Assembly (NCBI GenBank): GCA_002361355.1
Contig: DESQ01000035.1
Coordinates: 45,510-109,509, forward strand
Source: Lachnospiraceae bacterium UBA3310
GTDB taxonomy: Bacteria > Bacillota > Clostridia > Lachnospirales > Lachnospiraceae
Reading direction: 5' to 3'
DNA length: 64,000 nt
Shown here one piece after another: positions 60,070 to 64,000 of this stretch. Within the stretch, counting starts at the first letter, position 1, and each line of letters starts with the position of its first letter. Both the position numbers and the translations under genes were made by a program. Below the pieces are notes generated by a model. That model saw nothing but the letters and a program-made list of their open reading frames with translations. It did not search any database and had not been told where the DNA came from.

Positions 60070-61566
60070 ATGCTTTTTAATTCTATAGATTTTTTGATCT
60101 TTTTCCCGATCGTTGTACTTATTTATTTTATCATTCCTGATAAAATCAAGCATCCTTGGCTGTTATTGGCAAGCTATTATTTTTATATGTGCTGGAATGC
60201 CAAGTACGCATTGCTTATACTGTTTTCAACTATAGTGACCTACATTAGCGGTTTGCTCATAGAGAAGGTAAAGCATCTTGAAATTGATGAAACTAAGAAA
60301 ACGAAATATAAAAAATGGATCGTTGCATTCAGCTTCATCATAAACCTGTCTATTCTTTTCTATTTTAAATATATTAATTTCACGTTAAGTATAATTGAAA
60401 AGGCCTTTGCCTGTATTCATATACAGATAAACGCTCCGGTATTTGACGTTATCCTTCCAGTCGGAATTTCGTTTTATACATTTCAGGCGTTGAGTTATAC
60501 GATGGATGTTTACAGAAATGAGATTTCTGCGGAGAAGAATTTTTTCCGCTATGCACTGTTTGTGTCTTTCTTTCCCCAACTGGTTGCCGGCCCGATTGAA
60601 AGATCCAAAAATCTCCTGAAACAATTTGCGGCACCTGCGAAAGTTAAGTTTGAAAACCTGCGCGAAGGTATCTTGTTAATGTTGTGGGGATTCTTTTTAA
60701 AAATAATTCTTGCAGACCGGATTGCCGTATTTGTGGATACCGTGTATGGGGATTATGTTACTTATCCGGGATATTATCTGATCCTAGCAACAGTTTTATT
60801 TGCATTCCAAATCTATTGCGATTTTGCCGGTTATTCTACAATAGCAGTCGGAGCTGCCCAAATATTGGGCATCACACTGATGGAAAATTTTGACGCCCCG
60901 TATCTTTCGGTATCAGTAGCCGATTTTTGGAGAAAATGGCATATTTCTCTGACTTCCTGGTTCAAGGATTATCTTTACATACCGCTTGGAGGAAGCCGAA
61001 AAGGAAAGCTTCGAAAATATATCAATAAGATGATCGTGTTTTTGGTAAGCGGATTATGGCATGGCGCCCGGATTTCTTTTATAGTTTGGGGTGGGATCAA
61101 CGGCTTATATCAGGTTATCGGGGAGATACTGCTGCCTCTCAGGGACAACCTGGTGAAATTATTACATTTACACAGAGAGTCCTTCGGCCACAAATTAGGG
61201 CATGTCGTAGGTACGTTTATTCTAGTGGATTTTTCTTGGATTTTCTTTCGGGCCAATGGTTTTAAGGAGGCACTGGAAATTATCAAATCTATGTTATTTG
61301 TAAAAAATCCATGGGTATTGTTTGATGAGTCGATTTATGAATGCGGATTGGACAGAAAGAACTTTTGGCTTATGATTGCTTCGATTGGCATTCTTCTGTT
61401 CAGCGATTTTTGTAAGTCCAAGAATATAAAAATACGGGAAAAGATAATCCGGCAGGATTACTGGTTCCGATGGCTTTTTATCGCAGCGGCAGTCACCGCG
61501 CTCCTGACCTTTGGCATTTGGGGGCCAAATTATAATGAAGCTAATTTTATCTATTTTCAATTTTAA
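60070..61566 (+). CDS. MBOAT-family O-acyltransferase, copy 5 (AT-rich homologue of copy 2)
   Basis: 498 aa, start MLFNSIDFLIFFP with AAGGAG upstream. All MBOAT motifs are present: LPVGISFYTFQALSYTMDV, SFFPQLVAGPIERSKN, IYCDFAGYSTIAVGAA, FWRKWHISLTSWFKDYLYIPLGG and SGLWHGARISFIVWG with the essential His. It matches copy 2 (16686-18179) almost end to end in protein, but third codon positions are far more often A or T, so it did not arise by a recent local copy. Its SGNH partner follows after 19 bp. Acyl group unknown. Confidence 0.93.
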   Translation: MLFNSIDFLIFFPIVVLIYFIIPDKIKHPWLLLASYYFYMCWNAKYALLILFSTIVTYISGLLIEKVKHLEIDETKKTKYKKWIVAFSFIINLSILFYFKYINFTLSIIEKAFACIHIQINAPVFDVILPVGISFYTFQALSYTMDVYRNEISAEKNFFRYALFVSFFPQLVAGPIERSKNLLKQFAAPAKVKFENLREGILLMLWGFFLKIILADRIAVFVDTVYGDYVTYPGYYLILATVLFAFQIYCDFAGYSTIAVGAAQILGITLMENFDAPYLSVSVADFWRKWHISLTSWFKDYLYIPLGGSRKGKLRKYINKMIVFLVSGLWHGARISFIVWGGINGLYQVIGEILLPLRDNLVKLLHLHRESFGHKLGHVVGTFILVDFSWIFFRANGFKEALEIIKSMLFVKNPWVLFDESIYECGLDRKNFWLMIASIGILLFSDFCKSKNIKIREKIIRQDYWFRWLFIAAAVTALLTFGIWGPNYNEANFIYFQF

Positions 61567-61585
61567 GGGAAGGACGTGCCGGCAA

Positions 61586-62980
61586 ATGAAAAAAAGCTTT
61601 AAAAATATCGTAAGTTGTATCATAGTGATCTGCCTGACCGTATCCATGTTAAAATATGCAACAGATTTAATGGAAAGAAAGGCAAGCGACATCAAATATC
61701 AGGATTTCTTTGACCAGGAAGAGGATTTTGACGTTCTGTTTTTCGGGACAAGCCATGTTTTGAATGCTGTGTATCCCATGGAATTGTGGAACGATTACGG
61801 AATGATTTCATATAATTTTGGCGGGCACAGCAATCAACTTGCGACAAGCTATTGGGTGATGAGAAATGCGTTGGATTACACAAACCCGCAGCTAGTTGTA
61901 ATTGATTGCACCGCCATAACTTCCAACACCAAGGGAAGCGATATTTTTTCCTACTTACATCTATCATTAGATGCCTTTCCGTTAAGCGTTACCAAGGCTC
62001 AGGCTGTATGGGACTTGTTGAATGATCCCGGTCTGGATGAAATGATCAAAAACGGAACAGCAAGGGAAAGTGACGAACCCAGAACAAAGATAGGGTTGTT
62101 GTGGGATTATTCGGTTTATCATTCCAGATGGAATTCCATTGATCAGACGGATTTTGAAGTGTCCGGATCCAAAGAGAAGGGCGCAGAACTTCGGATAGAC
62201 GTCACGCCGGGAACCTTAAATAAAATTAGCCCGGAGCGCAAATTTGAGGGCGATAGTGTGGCAATAGATTATCTATGCAAAACAATAGACGAATGTCAAA
62301 GCAGAGGAATAGACGTTCTGCTTATTTATCTTCCCTTTCCTGCCAACGAAGGTCATCAAATGGAGGCAAACAGGGTATATGATATAGCGGAAGAATACAA
62401 GATTAACTATATTAACTTTTTGGATCAGGATATTGTCGATTATAAAACAGACTGTTACGATGCAGATTCCCATTTAAATCCCTCTGGCGCAAGAAAGGTT
62501 ACCGCGTATTTGGGAAAATATATCGCAGAAAATTATAGTATCGATGACCAAAGAGAAAATCAGAAGTATTCGTTTTGGTTTGAGGATTATAAAGAGTATG
62601 AAGAACTGAAAAAAGCCAGCCTGCGAGAGCAGGAGTCATTATTAAATTACCTGATGCTTTTGTATGGAGAACCGGTAAATGTGGTAATTGATGTCCGCAA
62701 TACGGACATTTTCAGAAACCAATCTTATTTAGACATTTTAGCAAACCTTGGCGTTGACATTAAAGAACTGGGTGCCAATACGGATTTTATCAATATCCAG
62801 AACGGTGGCGCATCGGCAGAAGTATTGAATGATTTTAGAGCGGATGAGGATTTGTCTGGTGATTTTAGCATAAGGTGTCGGGTAGAGGATGCCAATACAG
62901 GAGAGGTAATTGACCTTGTTGATTTTATATATGAAGTAGATAGTGATTCGACAGTGAATATCCGCGATGTCAGGCGATAG
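61586..62980 (+). CDS. SGNH-fold MBOAT partner with C-terminal extension, copy B
   Basis: 464 aa from the ATG at 61586 (GGAAGGA upstream); a longer frame from 61511 lies inside the MBOAT gene. N-terminal span (about 9-26), SGNH domain with VLFFGTSHVLNAVYPMELW (Ser) and DADSHLNPSGARKV (Asp-His), then an extension of about 145 residues. Homologous along its length to 15231-16670, with the same low-GC character as its MBOAT. The extension (VVIDVRNTDIFRN, IDLVDFIYEVDS) differs most between the two, so acceptor recognition may have diverged. Confidence 0.8.
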   Translation: MKKSFKNIVSCIIVICLTVSMLKYATDLMERKASDIKYQDFFDQEEDFDVLFFGTSHVLNAVYPMELWNDYGMISYNFGGHSNQLATSYWVMRNALDYTNPQLVVIDCTAITSNTKGSDIFSYLHLSLDAFPLSVTKAQAVWDLLNDPGLDEMIKNGTARESDEPRTKIGLLWDYSVYHSRWNSIDQTDFEVSGSKEKGAELRIDVTPGTLNKISPERKFEGDSVAIDYLCKTIDECQSRGIDVLLIYLPFPANEGHQMEANRVYDIAEEYKINYINFLDQDIVDYKTDCYDADSHLNPSGARKVTAYLGKYIAENYSIDDQRENQKYSFWFEDYKEYEELKKASLREQESLLNYLMLLYGEPVNVVIDVRNTDIFRNQSYLDILANLGVDIKELGANTDFINIQNGGASAEVLNDFRADEDLSGDFSIRCRVEDANTGEVIDLVDFIYEVDSDSTVNIRDVRR

Positions 62981-63014
62981 GGTCAGAGCCTGCAAATCCC
63001 CAATAGACAATCCT

Positions 63015-63059
63015 CGGGCATGCTCTCATAATTATTTAAAAAACTAAGGAGCGTGCCCG
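63015..63059 (+). promoter_or_regulatory. 11-bp stem that hides the integrase ribosome binding site
   Basis: CGGGCATGCTC (63015-63025) pairs with GAGCGTGCCCG (63049-63059) with one T-G wobble, around a 23-nt loop. The right arm takes in the last bases of the AAGGAG ribosome site (63046-63051) and ends 2 nt before the ATG at 63062. Confidence 0.6.
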
Positions 63060-63061
63060 TT

Positions 63062-63988
63062 ATGAACACTTTGAGCAACTATATTACAGAATATATTGAA
63101 TACTGTGAATATAGAAAACGTTTAGATGTAAAAACCCTGAAAGCCTATAAGATTGATTTGAGGCAGTATGAAAATTTTTGTCATTGTCTATCTGACTGCT
63201 TTGACAAAACCGTGGTAGACACCTTTATTACCAGTCTGCACAAAAAGTATAAACCCAAAACAGTCAAGCGGAAAATTGCCAGTTTAAAAGCTTTCTTCCA
63301 TCACCTGGAGTACCAAGAATTATTAAGTGAAAATCCTTTTACAAAGTTAGATGTCCACTTTCGTGAAGCGAAACTCCTACCCAAAACAATTCCTTTCCAC
63401 TCTATCCAAACCTTTCTATCTACCCTCTATGCACAAAAAGAGCAGGCTGAGACAGAATATCAGCTTCACTGCTGCATCAGAGATATCGCCGTCGTCGAAT
63501 TACTGTTTGCAACCGGCATGCGAATATCTGAACTATGTTCCTTGAAACCTAGTGATATAGATCTTGAAAGCAACAATATTTTAATTTATGGAAAAGGCTC
63601 CAAAGAAAGGATTATGCAGCTTGGCAACCAGGAAGTGATCGCCGCGCTGTCCTTATATCAGGAAACTTTTCAAAAAGATATGGAAGTCTGTGGGTATTTT
63701 TTTGTAAACAGACTCCAACGCAGATTGTCCGACCAGTCAGTGCGCTTTATGATCAACCGCTATGCGGCGCTTGCCGGCATCAGCCAGCACATCACTCCGC
63801 ATATGTTCCGGCATTCTTTTGCAACCCTTTTATTGGAGCAGGATGTCGATATCAGATATATCCAAAGAATGCTTGGGCACAGTTCGATCAGCACAACGGA
63901 AATATACACCCATGTATCAAGCACAAAACAGAAAGATATTCTGATACATAAGCATCCTAGGAATTTAATGGAAGTGAATGAAGGATAA
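63062..63988 (+). CDS. Tyrosine recombinase (XerC/D-like integrase)
   Basis: 308 aa from the ATG at 63062; a GTG at 63053 has AAGGAG only one base away. N-terminal SAM-like DNA-binding domain (about 3-85; TLKAYKIDLRQY, TVKRKIASLKAFFHHLEY), C-terminal catalytic domain with all active residues: Arg in GMRISELC, Lys in YGKGSKERI, HMFRHSF (His-x-x-Arg), LGHSSISTT (His) and Tyr in EIYTHV. At 308 aa it has Xer size rather than the about 380-400 aa of large phage integrases. It stands next to the AT-rich MBOAT-SGNH pair and may move or invert DNA here. Confidence 0.92.
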   Translation: MNTLSNYITEYIEYCEYRKRLDVKTLKAYKIDLRQYENFCHCLSDCFDKTVVDTFITSLHKKYKPKTVKRKIASLKAFFHHLEYQELLSENPFTKLDVHFREAKLLPKTIPFHSIQTFLSTLYAQKEQAETEYQLHCCIRDIAVVELLFATGMRISELCSLKPSDIDLESNNILIYGKGSKERIMQLGNQEVIAALSLYQETFQKDMEVCGYFFVNRLQRRLSDQSVRFMINRYAALAGISQHITPHMFRHSFATLLLEQDVDIRYIQRMLGHSSISTTEIYTHVSSTKQKDILIHKHPRNLMEVNEG

Positions 63989-63993
63989 TTCCT
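63959..63993. repeat. Short inverted repeat around the integrase stop codon
   Basis: AGGAATT (63959-63965) and AATTCCT (63987-63993) with a 21-nt loop straddle the stop at 63988. It may be a weak terminator or an end of the recombinase target. Confidence 0.3.
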
Positions 63994-64000
63994 GATTATT

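Noticed and set aside
63062..63988. Complete prophage or integron at the right end
   Set aside because: Only one recombinase of Xer size is seen, with no phage structural genes, attC array or tRNA target within the window.

Overview
The window looks like a chromosomal segment of a Gram-positive member of the Clostridia, most likely Lachnospiraceae. The basis is purine-rich AGGAGG-type ribosome binding sites, a VTC / DUF4956 / CotH / Cthe_2159-type gene set, BspA-type and Big2-type surface proteins, and roughly 50% GC coding DNA. There are no rRNA, tRNA, CRISPR or IS elements. Almost everything is a very large cell-surface glycan locus, arranged as back-to-back operons with small gaps or 4-bp ATGA overlaps.

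Layout. (1) 1-8720, minus strand: a GH25 lysozyme-like protein with a huge acidic cytoplasmic tail, orphan rfbB, a CotH-kinase membrane protein, a small membrane protein, a Cthe_2159-like lipoprotein and a VTC-domain protein cut by the left edge. (2) 8954-10495, plus strand: a zinc-ribbon miniprotein and an SGNH-like protein. (3) 18246-10522, minus: MBOAT-SGNH, a GT-C protein interrupted by one in-frame amber stop, then a second MBOAT-SGNH pair, ending in a long hairpin. (4) 18370-19965, plus: an FAD oxidoreductase. (5) 27225-19936, minus: GtrA flippase, DUF6044 GT-C, radical SAM/SPASM, SGNH lipoprotein and a three-gene ABC-2 exporter. (6) 32587-27733, minus: SGNH, FkbH-like HAD enzyme, acyl carrier protein, GT-C; a VOC protein and another GT-C protein flank it on the plus strand. 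(7) 38985-34606, minus (MBOAT, GT2, DUF6020 GT-C) and 39075-41513, plus (MBOAT-SGNH), fired from overlapping divergent promoters. (8) 50414-41529, minus: GT8, GT4, GT2, ugd, UDP-uronate epimerase, GtrB-like GT2, GT-C and YdjC/ChbG deacetylase in one eight-gene run. (9) 50558-56288: GT2, two GT-C proteins, an XRE regulator with three ACAA/TTGT palindromes, and a secreted leucine-rich-repeat protein. (10) 59821-56452, minus: a second VTC protein, DUF4956 and GT-C. (11) 60000-63988, plus: an AT-richer segment with a fifth MBOAT-SGNH pair, closely related to the pair at 15231-18179, and a tyrosine recombinase.

How the parts fit (inference). Sugar nucleotides made in the cytoplasm (RfbB, Ugd, epimerase) are loaded onto polyprenyl phosphate by GtrB-type GT2 enzymes and flipped (GtrA). 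They are then used outside by nine GT-C proteins, each with an acidic first external loop. The glycan is further acylated by five MBOAT proteins with four adjacent SGNH partners. A cytoplasmic FkbH-ACP pair could supply a glyceroyl-type acyl group. The most interesting points are the size of this glycosylation/acylation array, the FkbH-ACP link, the uronate operon with a YdjC deacetylase, the amber-split GT-C, the acidic-tailed lysozyme, and the low-GC duplicate module with a recombinase whose ribosome binding site sits in a hairpin.
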